In this document: positions 16,264 to 30,184 of the stretch, piece after piece
Layout: every line of letters starts with the position of its first letter
Numbering within the stretch: the stretch's first letter is position 1
Assembly (NCBI GenBank): GCA_003565035.1
Contig: PXDP01000488.1
Coordinates: forward strand, 1 to 30,805
Direction of reading: 5' to 3'
DNA from: PVC group bacterium
Lineage (GTDB): Bacteria > Verrucomicrobiota > Kiritimatiellia > SS1-B-03-39 > UBA6053
DNA: 30,805 nt
Translations under genes and position numbers: made by a program
Notes under the pieces: generated by a model
Database searches by the model: none
What the model was told of the DNA's origin: nothing
Seen by the model: only the letters and a program-made list of their open reading frames with translations

Positions 16264-19165
16264 ATGGCAAAGAATCAATTGAATGAATCCGCTTCCGGCC
16301 ATCTGGTCGGGGTGGGTGCCTCCGCTGGAGGACTGGAAGCTCTGAGGTTTTTTTTTGCGGACATGCCGGAAGACTCCGGGCTGACTTTTGTGGTGATTCA
16401 GCATTTGGCACCGGACCATAAAAGCCTGATGGTTGAACTCCTCCAGCGGGCAACCCGACTGCCGGTGCAGCGGGCCAAAGAAGGGCAGACGCCTCTGCCG
16501 AACCATATTTATCTGATTCCGCCTCGCTTTAACCTGACCCTTTCCAATCACCGGTTTGTGCTTGTGCCGCCACCCGCCGGGAAGGCGCTTAACCTGCCGA
16601 TCGATATTTTCTTCCGGTCGATTGCCTCCGAGTATGGCGACCGTGCCATTGCGGTAATCCTCTCCGGAACCGGCAGCGACGGTGCCCGCGGCATCCGCGC
16701 GGTCAAAGAAGCCGGCGGTATGATCATGGTGCAGGCGGAGGCCTCGGCCAAATTTGCCGGCATGCCCACCAGCGCCATCGCCACCGGAGCGGCAGATTTC
16801 ATTCTCCCGGTGGAGGAAATGGCGGTACAACTGGTTCAGTTCGCCTCCCATCCTTTCGCGGTTCCAAAAGCCACCCCGACAATCCTCCCGGACAACTCCA
16901 CCCATTTGGATAAAATCTGCACTCGGCTCAAAGAAACCATCGGCATTGATTTCTCCCTCTATAAACACGCCACCTTCGCCCGACGGGTTGAACGGCGAAT
17001 GAATATTCTCCAGGTAAACGATCTTTCGGAGTACATCCACTGCCTCATGAATGCCCCCTCCGAATCGGAGTCCCTGGGAAAAGATCTGCTCATCAGTGTT
17101 ACCAAATTTTTTCGGGATTCGGAGGCGTTTACGGCCCTTAGAAACCATTTGGAGTCCCTCTTCCGAGACATCGGCCCCGGGGGCTGCCTCCGCATCTGGG
17201 ACGCGGCCTGCGCCACCGGGGAAGAAGCTTATTCCCTGGCCATGCTCTGCGAGGATCTGCGCACGGAACAGTTTCCCTCCGTGCATTTTAAAATTTTCGC
17301 CACCGATGTCGACCGGGCCGCCCTCGACTTCGCCGGTGCCGGCGTTTACCCCCGCAGTGTGGTCGCCGATTTGCCTCCGGAATATCTTGAACGCTTTTTT
17401 CAGCCCGAAGGGACTGAAAACTTCCGCATCAACCGCTCCCTCCGCGACCGGCTGATTTTTGCCCGTCAGGATCTGCTCAGCGATCCTCCTTTTACCCGCC
17501 TGCACATGGTCTCCTGCCGGAACCTCCTCATTTATCTGCGTCCCGAAGCTCAAAAAAAACTGCTGAGCCTGATTCATTTCTCCCTGCTGGCCAACGGCCT
17601 TCTCTTTCTGGGCAGCAGCGAAACCCTCGGCGAGCTGAGTTATGCCTTCGAGACGCTGGAGTCAAAATTCAGAATTTACCGGAAAACCGGCAGCACGGCG
17701 CTGAAATTTTCCGATTCCATTCCCAGTTTTACCGATAACCCTGCCTGGCTGGCCGAATCTCCAACCGATCCGCCTCTCCATCGCAGGCCGCGGAGTGCCC
17801 CGCCCCTGTTCGAAGCCGTCCAGCAGCACCTGCTCAAACGCTTTGCCCCCGCCACCCTGGTCATCACTCCGGAACACGAGCTGCTCTATACCGTGGGACC
17901 GGTGGACCGCTTTGTCCGCTTCACAGGCGGACCTGTCAACCTGAACCTCCTCAAAATGGTCAGCCGGGAACTCGGACTCGCCATCAGCACCGCCGCCAGC
18001 CAGGCCCTGCGGGAAAAAAAAGTGGTTGATTACCGGGCCATCCGCGCGGAAGACAATTCGGACGAGCCTGAATCTGTCCGCCTGCAGGCGGAGGCCTTTG
18101 ACGGTAAAACGCCGCACGGCATGCTCGTGCTCATCACGCTCATGCCCGACACCCTCGACCAGCCGCAGCCGGAGGAGGCCGCCACCTTCAACCAGCAGCA
18201 TCACCTCATTGAGCGGATTCAAAATTTGGAGGAGGACCTGCTGAACACCCGGGAAAATCTTCAGGCATCGGTTGAACAGCAGGAAACCGCCAATGAGGAA
18301 CTCCAGGCCGCCAACGAGGAACTTCTCGCCGCCAACGAGGAACTGCAAAGCACCAACGAGGAACTTGAATCCGTCAATGAGGAACTCTACACCGTCAATG
18401 CCGAGTATCAGGGCAAAATTCAGGAACTGACCGAACTGAACGACGACATGGCGAATTTTGCCCGCAGCACGGATATCGGCACGATCTTTTTTGATGCCGA
18501 ATTGAAAATCCGGCGCTTCACCCCGGTGTTCCAGCGGATTACCGGGCTGGAGGAGACCGATAACGGCCGAAGTCTGGCCACCTTTGCCCATCCCGTATTC
18601 CGGGCCATTTTGAAAGCGGCCCCGGCTATGCTGCGGGATCAGCGCCGCCTGCACGAGGAAATTCTTCACCTTCATCCGCATGGGACCTTTCTGCTGCGCA
18701 TGATTCCGTATCAGGTGGGGCATGACTGCGTGGAGGGGGTGGTGGCCTCGCTGGTGGATGTCAGCCGGATCACCGATGCCGAAGCGGAGCTCAAAGGGAT
18801 TCTGCAGACCGTGAATGTGGGGATCTGCGTGACGGATGAACAGGGCAATTTCGTGCAGATGAATGATGCCTACTGCCGGATCTACGGCTATACCCCGCAG
18901 GAACTGACCGGACAACACTTCAGTCTCGTTGTCCCGGAGGATGCCCGGGCGAAGGCCGCTCGCCTGCACGATGAATTTATTGAAACCGGTGTGGAGCTTC
19001 CGGCCATCTGGGACGTGGTGGACAAACAGGGCACCATCCACCGCATTGCCGTCCGCGCCAGCCTGCTGAAACGGACCGACGGCAAACGGCGGAAAATCAC
19101 CGTGGTCACCGATTTTCAGGATGTCGACGCGATGTACCACGCCGCACAGAAAAGGAAGGCTTCTC

Positions 19166-19173
<8 letters not shown>
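16264..19173 (+). CDS. CheB-CheR fusion with coiled coil and PAS domains
   Basis: The 969-residue protein opens with a CheB methylesterase domain (about 14-190) that has its catalytic triad: Ser20 in GASAGG, His47 in IQHLAPDH, Asp139 in GTGSDG. A CheR N-terminal helical domain and a CheR SAM-methyltransferase domain follow (about 210-473; motif DAACATGEEAYSLAML). After a degenerate PAS-like stretch (about 520-565) comes a coiled coil built from NEELxxx heptads (about 655-725) and two PAS domains (about 733-955). CheB normally has an N-terminal receiver that controls it; none is present. No kinase domain is attached. AGAGG eight bases upstream supports the start. It heads a three-gene signalling operon and overlaps the next gene by 8 nt. 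No chemoreceptor or flagellar gene is in view, so its methylation target is unknown. Confidence 0.92.
18292..18396 (+). repeat. Five-unit 21-base repeat encoding NEEL heptads
   Basis: Five consecutive 21-base units each start AAC/AAT GAG GAA CTN and encode Asn-Glu-Glu-Leu plus three variable residues. They form the coiled coil that links the CheR part to the PAS part of the CheB-CheR fusion. Such heptads are usual in this protein family. The unit number could vary between strains because the DNA repeats are close to identical. Confidence 0.7.
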
Positions 19174-23797
<4,624 letters not shown>

Positions 23798-23846
23798 AAA
23801 CGATGAACCTTTCCCGAAAAAATCCACAAGACTTGCGAGAATACCC

Positions 23847-25019
23847 ATGAAAATACTTGTCGCCGATGATGACTTTGTGTCCAGGACCATGCTGCAGTCA
23901 GTCCTCCGGAAAATGGGGTATGAGGTGGAGGCCTGTGAGGACGGCGCGCAGGCTCTGGAAAGCATGCTCAGGGATGATGCCCCGAAAATGGCGGTTTTGG
24001 ACTGGATGATGCCGAAACTCGACGGCCCGGATGTCATTCGCCAACTGCGCGCCGAAAAAGAGGACTATCCCTATCTCATTCTACTGACCAACCGGAACGA
24101 AACTTCCGATAAAGTGGAGGGTCTGGAATCCGGTGCCGATGACTATCTCGTCAAACCCGTGAATCCCGGCGAACTCAAAGCCCGCGTCCATGTGGGGGAG
24201 CGATTTCTGAGTCTCCAGCGAAAACTGGATGAGCAATCCAAAGTGCTGATCAATCTCGAACGGCAGCAAAGGGCCTCCAGTCTGGCCCAAATGGCCGGAG
24301 GCGTTGCCCACCACCTGAACAATAAATTGCAGGCGGTCATGGGCTGTCTGGACCTCATGATCATGGAACATCCCTCGCAAGAAAATTCCGATAAACATGA
24401 CCTCATCATGTTGCAGCGTACCCAGCAGGCGGCAGAAGAAGCGGCGGATATCGGCAAAAAGATGCTGGCATATCTGAGTCAAAACCACGGGGTTTCGGAA
24501 ATCATCGAACTCCGCCCCCTCTGTCAAAAAGTGATCGATGAACTTCTTTCAAGTTATCCGGTTTTGGAGAACATGGAGGTTATCTGTCGCGACGGTCCGG
24601 TTTCAATCCACGCAAACCCCGGCGAACTCCATGAGGTGATCCGGCAAATCCTGACGAACGCCCTGGAGGCCGACCCTCTGCATGCGCCCCGGCTGGTTTT
24701 AGAGACATCGGACACCCGCACCTGTCTTGAACAAAAAACCCGGGCCCCTCACATCCTTTCGGGCAACGTCCCGCTTCATCAGGGCGCCTTTGCAAAAATA
24801 ACCCTCCGGGACAAAGGTCCCGGAATTCCCCGCGAAAAAATTGACCAAATCTTTGATCCGTTCATGAGCACTAAATTCACCGGACGCGGAATGGGACTGC
24901 CCGTCTGTGTGGGGATCGTCCGGAAACTTGGAGGCGCCATCCAGGTCTCCTGTCCTTTGGAAGGCGGCACGGAGGTTACCCTCTGTCTTCCCGTCTCCGC
25001 TTCGGAATCAAGCGACTGA
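23847..25019 (+). CDS. Receiver-histidine kinase protein (REC-HisKA-HATPase)
   Basis: The 390-residue protein starts at the ATG at 23847 (MKILVADDD), 49 bases after the hybrid kinase; the frame extends upstream to 23751 but the receiver fold begins at residue 2. The receiver has acidic residues Asp7-Asp9, the phospho-acceptor Asp52 in VLDWMMP, and a lysine in YLVKPVNPGE. A kinase follows with the dimerisation motif AGGVAHHLNNKLQAVMG, where His155 is the likely phospho-site. The ATPase part has QILTNALEA, DKGPGIP, FDPFMSTK and GRGMGLPVC. Receiver-first kinases of this type usually take phosphate from an Hpt protein and pass the signal on. The neighbouring Hpt domain fits that role. No DNA-binding output is fused. 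Its stop codon lies one base from the stop of the convergent gene. Confidence 0.9.
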   Translation: MKILVADDDFVSRTMLQSVLRKMGYEVEACEDGAQALESMLRDDAPKMAVLDWMMPKLDGPDVIRQLRAEKEDYPYLILLTNRNETSDKVEGLESGADDYLVKPVNPGELKARVHVGERFLSLQRKLDEQSKVLINLERQQRASSLAQMAGGVAHHLNNKLQAVMGCLDLMIMEHPSQENSDKHDLIMLQRTQQAAEEAADIGKKMLAYLSQNHGVSEIIELRPLCQKVIDELLSSYPVLENMEVICRDGPVSIHANPGELHEVIRQILTNALEADPLHAPRLVLETSDTRTCLEQKTRAPHILSGNVPLHQGAFAKITLRDKGPGIPREKIDQIFDPFMSTKFTGRGMGLPVCVGIVRKLGGAIQVSCPLEGGTEVTLCLPVSASESSD

Positions 25020-25020
25020 T

Positions 25021-25842
25021 CTACTCAGGCTCGGCATCCTCAATCCAGAAATCATCCCCGGGGCCTCTCACATTGCGCAGCAGGATTTTCACACTGGCAA
25101 AGGGCGTGTCCACCTCCAGCTTGGTGAGAATCCGCCGGGGATCCTCCGACACCCAGACGGACATCTCTCCGCGCCGCACAAAGACACCCTCGAAACTGGC
25201 CCGCGGATCAACCCTTATGCTGTCGATCCGCCCGTAATTTTTCAGATTCACCCTCTCGGTCTCCCGGGTGTTCACTTCCAATTCATACAACTTGTCGTTC
25301 ACAATCACTTCATACTCAAAAGAGGAATCCGGGGGCAGATCCTTATTGCGCATAAAGTACATGAACGAGACCAGATCCCGGGCGGAATCATCCACTTCAT
25401 AGGTCTTGGTTTCCACCTGCCCGTCTTCCCGGAAGCGCTGGTAAACCGCCAGATTTCTTTCCCAGTCAAAGGTGGTTTTCTCGTTGCGGTAATGCCGGCC
25501 CGCCCGCAGCACCGTGGTGAATTCTATCGGGCGGAGGGTCTCCGCATCGATCCAGGTCTCTACATGGTCATCCACCGGATACAGTCGCCGGAGAACGTTG
25601 TTCGTGCGGGTCTGAAACTGAATCCCAATATACCAGCGGTTCTCCCTCAGCTCCCAGCGGGTTTCCGCCACCGAGGTTCCCACCCCGATCCATCCCCAGA
25701 ACAGGCTGTACTCCAGCACTTCACCAATCGGAAAAGGTAAATCAACGTCCGGCTTGGGCGGCACCGCCGGCCCGTCCGCCGTCAGCGGCAAAACCATCCC
25801 CCAGAGCAGACAGGCGGTCATGATCGCCTTGAGCCCCCTCAT
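25021..25842 (-). CDS. Secreted DUF3108-domain protein
   Basis: The 273-residue product starts at the ATG at 25842, which overlaps the holA stop (ATGA) and follows a GAGGGTGG ribosome site. It has a signal peptide (AIMTACLLWGMVLPLTADG). The mature protein has the DUF3108 pattern: PFPIGEVLEYSLFWGWIGVGTSVAETRWEL, NNVLRRLYPVDDHVETWIDAETLRP, YRNEKTTFDW, DLVSFMYFMRN, and a C-terminal strand set with VWVSEDPRRILTKLEVDTPFASVKILL. DUF3108 proteins are periplasmic beta-rich proteins without a settled function; some structures resemble lipid-binding or envelope proteins. It is the last gene of the minus-strand glp-holA group, and the longer open frame upstream overlaps holA and should be ignored. Confidence 0.85.
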   Translation of the reverse strand: MRGLKAIMTACLLWGMVLPLTADGPAVPPKPDVDLPFPIGEVLEYSLFWGWIGVGTSVAETRWELRENRWYIGIQFQTRTNNVLRRLYPVDDHVETWIDAETLRPIEFTTVLRAGRHYRNEKTTFDWERNLAVYQRFREDGQVETKTYEVDDSARDLVSFMYFMRNKDLPPDSSFEYEVIVNDKLYELEVNTRETERVNLKNYGRIDSIRVDPRASFEGVFVRRGEMSVWVSEDPRRILTKLEVDTPFASVKILLRNVRGPGDDFWIEDAEPE

Positions 25843-26963
25843 GACGCCACCCTCGCAGTAGGAGTCAATAGCCGCAACAGCAGGATCTCCAACTGCAGAA
25901 AGCCCGAAAGACTGCTCTGGAACTGCCGCTGGTAGGCTTCCGCGGTCATTCTCGCCATCTGATCCAACTGCCCCACCGAAAAAGCCATCGAACACTCCGC
26001 CAGCTGGGCCATCCGGTACGGAGACGGCTTGCGGTTGCCGTTCACCTCCGAGATCATCGCATTGACCGAGGCATCCTGCACCGCGAATTTACCGCCATAA
26101 GACCCACGCCGCTCCAGACGGGCCATCCCCTTGGCCATCAGCGAGCGGTACAGTGCCATTTCCCGGAACTGATTGTGCAGCTGCGCCACCAGCATAATCG
26201 GACTCACCTTCTGCGTCTCCATCTGCTTGAGCAAATACATCGCCCGGGAAAGCTGTCGCCGGGCCACCGCGTCTCCAAAGGTATACGCCGCAATCTCGCG
26301 CATCGGACTCACCATCAAATCCAGATCCGCCAACGTCAGTTTGCGCCGCTCCCCCAGATACATATCCACTTTTTCCACCTCCTGCACCAGCATCCGCGCA
26401 TCCCCGCCCAGACGGTCGGCAAAAGCCTCCAGCACCGCCGGGTCCGCCTGAATCCCTTTGGCATCCAGCCGGGTCCGCAACGCGGCCACATCCTCCTTCG
26501 CCGCCTCCCAGGGTTTGTCCGCCTTGGAAAATTCAGCAAGACCGCCCAGTGCCCGGAAGCGCTTGAGCACCTTGGAGGTGGCCGCGAGTTTGCCGCCCAC
26601 GCTGATGACCAGAATCTGCTCCGGCCCCAATCCTTTTTCCAGCACCCCCATCAAACGCTCCACCGCATCCTTCACCTCGGAGGAGGTGTACAGCTTACCG
26701 GTCAAAAATTTCACATCCCGCAGCCAGGTCACGTTTTGATCCCCGAACATCGAGAACGACTGAATCTCCGTAAGGGTTCGCTTGACCGCCTCGGCCGCCG
26801 CATCCACCGTGTCCACATCCCCGCGCACCGTGGTTAGCACTCCGTCCGCCTCGGCGGTCGGACAAAGGGTCTTCAATACTTCACGCGCATGCTGATCCAC
26901 CAGAAACTCTTCGTTTCCATGGACCAGATACAGGGGGGAAGGCGGATCGGCAGTTTTTGACAT
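25839..26963 (-). CDS. holA: DNA polymerase III subunit delta
   Basis: The 374-residue protein matches HolA, the clamp-loader subunit that opens the beta sliding clamp. The N-terminus PLYLVHGNEEFLVDQHAREVLK is the family entry motif. FSMFGDQNVTWLRDVKFLTG and a segment with ILVISVGGKLAATSKVLKRF follow, and the rest is helical: LEAFADRLGGDARMLVQEVEKVDMYLG, VSPMREIAAYTFGDAVARRQLSRAMYLLKQM, then the C-terminal clamp-loader collar region. Length is normal for the family (about 340). It lies 37 bases after glpD without an evident promoter, so it may be co-transcribed with the glycerol genes or have a promoter inside glpD. Its own ribosome site is weak (GGGTGA). Confidence 0.92.
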   Translation of the reverse strand: MSKTADPPSPLYLVHGNEEFLVDQHAREVLKTLCPTAEADGVLTTVRGDVDTVDAAAEAVKRTLTEIQSFSMFGDQNVTWLRDVKFLTGKLYTSSEVKDAVERLMGVLEKGLGPEQILVISVGGKLAATSKVLKRFRALGGLAEFSKADKPWEAAKEDVAALRTRLDAKGIQADPAVLEAFADRLGGDARMLVQEVEKVDMYLGERRKLTLADLDLMVSPMREIAAYTFGDAVARRQLSRAMYLLKQMETQKVSPIMLVAQLHNQFREMALYRSLMAKGMARLERRGSYGGKFAVQDASVNAMISEVNGNRKPSPYRMAQLAECSMAFSVGQLDQMARMTAEAYQRQFQSSLSGFLQLEILLLRLLTPTARVAS

Positions 26964-27000
26964 GCCGTCACCCTAAGAGTTTTTCAGCACGATTCAAATC

Positions 27001-28563
27001 CTATTCCATAAACATATAACCTTTCGCATACGCCCGGTACCCCTCCGTCTCCTGGGTCACCCACGCTTCATCCTTTCCGAGTTCTTTTGCCATCAGCCCG
27101 GCAACCGTTTCCGCCGCCTCGGCACTGGCTTTGGCATCCAGCAGCAGTGCCCGCGTCCGGCGCGACAGCACATCCTTAAGATTCCGCGCCATCTCCTGGC
27201 GCACATGCCACACCACCTCTGCCTTCTGGTACGGCAGACGGGGGTGCACGGGCTCCGCCCAAACCGAATTTTCTTTCGTCAACTGGCGGATCGCCGCCGC
27301 ATCCGATCCATACAGACTCAAATTCTTCTCGGAAATCTCTGTCTGTGTCCAGCCATGAATCTGCAAGTGTTTCGTAACACAGTCGCGGTTGTCCACCCCG
27401 GCCACCATCTCCGCCTGGTCCACCACGTCCTCGGCCATCTTCCGGTAGGTGGTCCATTTCCCGCCCGTCACCGTAATCAGTCCCGAATGAGAGACCATCA
27501 GGGTATGATCCCGGGACAGCGCCGCCGTATTGGAGGCGTCTCCCGATTTCACCAGCGGACGCAGCCCCGCAAAAATACTCAGCACATCCTCCGGGACCGG
27601 ATCTTTGGTGAGATATTTCGCCGCGTGCTCCATGATGAAATCCCGTTCCTCCTGTAACGCACGCGGCTCCATCGTGTGCCCCTTCAGCGGGGTGTCGGTC
27701 GTCCCCACCACCACCTTGTCATGCCAGGGTACTCCAAAAAGCACCCGTCCATCCGCCGTTTTGGGAATCATAATCGCCGCTTTGCCCGGCAAAAACTCCT
27801 TGGGCAGCACGATATGAATCCCCTGACTCACCGCGATGATCTCTTTCGCCTCCTTATCATCCTGCATCCGCAGATCATCCACAAACACCCCGGTGGCATT
27901 GATCACCGCCCGGCCGCGGATCTCATGAGTCTCTCCACTCTCTTCATCCCGTGCAATCACTCCGCGAACTTCGTCTTTCTCTTTGATCAGCCCCACGCAC
28001 TTCATGTAATTCACCATGCATGCCCCGCATTCGACGGCCGTCTGCGCCAAATTCACCGCCAAACGGGAATCATCAAATTGACCGTCGTGATAACTCACCC
28101 CTCCCGTCAAATGCTCCGTCTCGACCGTGGGGATCGCCTCCACCACCTCTTCTTTGGAAAGGACTTTGGACGGACTCAGCCCCAGCTTGCCGGCCAGACT
28201 GTCGTACACCTTCATGCCCACCCCGTAGAACGGACCTTCCCACCATTTGTAGCTGGGAATAATAAAAGCCATATTGTGCACCAGATGCGGCGCATTGCGG
28301 TACATCAGCCCCCGCTCCCGCAAGGCCTCCAGCACCAGCGAAATATTCCCCTGCTTCAGATAACGCACCCCGCCATGCACCAGCTTGGTGCTCCGGCTCG
28401 AGGTCCCGGCGGCAAAATCCGCCTGCTCCATGAGCAGCACCCGGTGACCGCGGGACGCGGCATCCACCGCCGTCCCCAGCCCCGTCGCCCCGCCTCCCAC
28501 AATAATCATGTCAAACGGCTCTTCCTGATTCTTAATCTGATCCAATGCAAATTCGCGTTTCAT
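27001..28563 (-). CDS. glpD: FAD-dependent glycerol-3-phosphate dehydrogenase
   Basis: The 520-residue protein belongs to the GlpD/GlpA family that oxidises glycerol 3-phosphate to dihydroxyacetone phosphate and hands electrons to quinone at the membrane. The FAD-binding motif GGGATG is at about residues 23-28. GTSSRSTKLVHGGVRYLKQG follows at about 54-73, and GVPWHDKVVVGTTDTPL and VTGGKWTTYRKMAEDVVDQ are further family motifs. The C-terminal DAO_C-type helical domain is present, so the protein is full length. AAGGA lies about seven bases before the ATG. It follows glpK by 81 bases that contain a repeat hairpin. With glpF and glpK it forms the glycerol catabolic pathway. Confidence 0.95.
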   Translation of the reverse strand: MKREFALDQIKNQEEPFDMIIVGGGATGLGTAVDAASRGHRVLLMEQADFAAGTSSRSTKLVHGGVRYLKQGNISLVLEALRERGLMYRNAPHLVHNMAFIIPSYKWWEGPFYGVGMKVYDSLAGKLGLSPSKVLSKEEVVEAIPTVETEHLTGGVSYHDGQFDDSRLAVNLAQTAVECGACMVNYMKCVGLIKEKDEVRGVIARDEESGETHEIRGRAVINATGVFVDDLRMQDDKEAKEIIAVSQGIHIVLPKEFLPGKAAIMIPKTADGRVLFGVPWHDKVVVGTTDTPLKGHTMEPRALQEERDFIMEHAAKYLTKDPVPEDVLSIFAGLRPLVKSGDASNTAALSRDHTLMVSHSGLITVTGGKWTTYRKMAEDVVDQAEMVAGVDNRDCVTKHLQIHGWTQTEISEKNLSLYGSDAAAIRQLTKENSVWAEPVHPRLPYQKAEVVWHVRQEMARNLKDVLSRRTRALLLDAKASAEAAETVAGLMAKELGKDEAWVTQETEGYRAYAKGYMFME

Positions 28564-28590
28564 CGTTTTTCCTTGTTTAAAGTTTCATTT

Positions 28591-28636
28591 ATCACTCGTC
28601 ACCACGCGTCCCGCGTGGCAAGTTCATCACTCGTCA
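28591..28636. repeat. Hairpin flanked by direct repeats between glpK and glpD
   Basis: A perfect 7-bp stem, CCACGCG at 28602-28608 and CGCGTGG at 28612-28618, closes a three-base loop. Identical 11-base copies of ATCACTCGTCA flank it at 28591-28601 and 28626-28636. There is no T run on the transcribed strand, so a strong intrinsic terminator is unlikely. The arrangement resembles a small dispersed palindromic (REP-like) element and may affect the relative amounts of glpK and glpD message. Confidence 0.7.
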
Positions 28637-28644
28637 TCCCGAAC

Positions 28645-30150
28645 TCATTCATCGTTTCCATCCAGCCAATCCTTGGAGCGTGAAATGGCCTGCTCCCATT
28701 TTTTGAGGACCGGCTGCATCTCTTCAAACGCTTTTTGAGGTTTATACCGCTTGCCCTCCTCCCAATTTTGCAGAATTTCATCCCGGTCCTTCCAGTAGCC
28801 CACCGCCAGACCGGCCAGATAGGCCGCACCCAGCGCGGTCGTTTCAAAACATTTCGGCTGCACCACCTCCGTCTGCACCAAATCCGCCTGAAACTGCATC
28901 ATCGGCTTGCTTTTTGATGCCCCGCCGTCCACGCGAAGCTCCTTGAGCGTAATGCCGCTGTCTTTCTCCATCGCCTGCATCAGATCATAGGACTGCAGGG
29001 CTATCGACTCCAGGGCCGCCCGGCAGAAATGCGCCCGGTTCGTGCCGCGGGTCATCCCGAAACAGGCCCCCCGCGCCATCGGATCCCAGTGAGGCGCCCC
29101 CAGTCCCGCAAAGGCCGGCACCAGATACAGTCCCCCCGCATCCTCCACCGTCTCCGCCAGCCGGTCGCACTCCTGCGCCGATCCGATAATCCGCAGTTCG
29201 TCCCGCAGCCACTGGATGATCGCCCCGCCAATAAACACCGAACCCTCCAGCGCATATTCCGTCACCCCGTTCACTTTCCAGGCAATGGTGGTGAGCAGAT
29301 TGTTTTTCGACGGCACCGCCTCCGTGCCCGTGTGCATCAGCAAAAAACAGCCGGTGCCATAGGTGTTCTTGGCCATGCCCGGCTCAAAGCACGCCTGACC
29401 AAACAGCGCCGCGTGCTGATCCCCCGCAATTCCCGCAATCGGCACCCCGCCCGGATACAGATTTTTGGTGATGTGTCCATACACCTCGCTGCTGCTCTTC
29501 ACCTCCGGCAGCATACACCGCGGAACCCGGAACAACTCCAGCAACTCATCGTCCCAGTTCTCCTCCTTCAGATTGAACAGCAGCGTCCGGCAGGCATTGG
29601 TCACATCCGTCACATGAGCCGCCCGTCCCGTGAACTTCCAGATCAGCCAACTGTCCACCGTGCCGCACAGCAGCTCCCCCGCCTCCGCCCGCTCACGGGC
29701 CCCTTCCACATTGTCCAGAATCCAGGCAATCTTCGTCCCGCTGAAGTACGGATCAATGATCAGACCCGTCTTCGCCTTGATCATTGCCTCCAGCCCGTCA
29801 TCTTTCAGCTTTTTGCACAACTTCGCCGTGCGGCGGTCCTGCCAGACAATCGCATTGTACACCGGATCCCCCGTGTTTTTGTCCCACACCACCACCGTTT
29901 CCCGCTGATTGGTGATCCCCACCGCCGCGATCCGGGTGCTGTCCAGATTCGCCCGCGACACCGCTTCCGCCGTCACCGTGCTCTGACTCGACCAGATCTC
30001 CATCGGATCATGCTCCACCCAGCCCGGTTTCGGGTAGATCTGCGGAAATTCTTTTTGCGCCGTGCTGATCGTCCGTCCAGCCTGATCGAACACAATTGCG
30101 CGCGAACTCGTCGTTCCCTGATCAATCGCGAGGATGTATTTATTTTCCAT
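28645..30150 (-). CDS. glpK: Glycerol kinase
   Basis: The 501-residue protein is a full-length FGGY-family glycerol kinase, which phosphorylates glycerol with ATP to sn-glycerol 3-phosphate. Diagnostic motifs are DQGTTSSRAIVFD (about residues 10-22), GWVEHDPMEIW, GITNQRETVVVWDKNTG, NAIVWQDRRTA, GIAGDQHAALFGQ with the catalytic aspartate, GTGCFLLMHTG and VDGGASKSKPMMQFQADL. GGAG lies about eight bases upstream of the ATG. It sits 34 bases after glpF and 81 before glpD. No fusion or missing key residue is visible. Confidence 0.97.
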   Translation of the reverse strand: MENKYILAIDQGTTSSRAIVFDQAGRTISTAQKEFPQIYPKPGWVEHDPMEIWSSQSTVTAEAVSRANLDSTRIAAVGITNQRETVVVWDKNTGDPVYNAIVWQDRRTAKLCKKLKDDGLEAMIKAKTGLIIDPYFSGTKIAWILDNVEGARERAEAGELLCGTVDSWLIWKFTGRAAHVTDVTNACRTLLFNLKEENWDDELLELFRVPRCMLPEVKSSSEVYGHITKNLYPGGVPIAGIAGDQHAALFGQACFEPGMAKNTYGTGCFLLMHTGTEAVPSKNNLLTTIAWKVNGVTEYALEGSVFIGGAIIQWLRDELRIIGSAQECDRLAETVEDAGGLYLVPAFAGLGAPHWDPMARGACFGMTRGTNRAHFCRAALESIALQSYDLMQAMEKDSGITLKELRVDGGASKSKPMMQFQADLVQTEVVQPKCFETTALGAAYLAGLAVGYWKDRDEILQNWEEGKRYKPQKAFEEMQPVLKKWEQAISRSKDWLDGNDE

Positions 30151-30184
30151 GGGTGTCTCCGGAGTTAGGGGTTAAAGGTAATCA

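Noticed and set aside
16348..16356. Run of nine T bases in the CheB domain
   Set aside because: It encodes three Phe in a normal position of the CheB domain. It could slip, but a cytosolic signalling enzyme is a less likely contingency locus, and I see no further sign of it.
18292..18396. Tandem 21-base units as a possible CRISPR or satellite array
   Set aside because: They are in frame, have no spacers, and encode the heptad coiled coil that is usual in CheR-PAS proteins.
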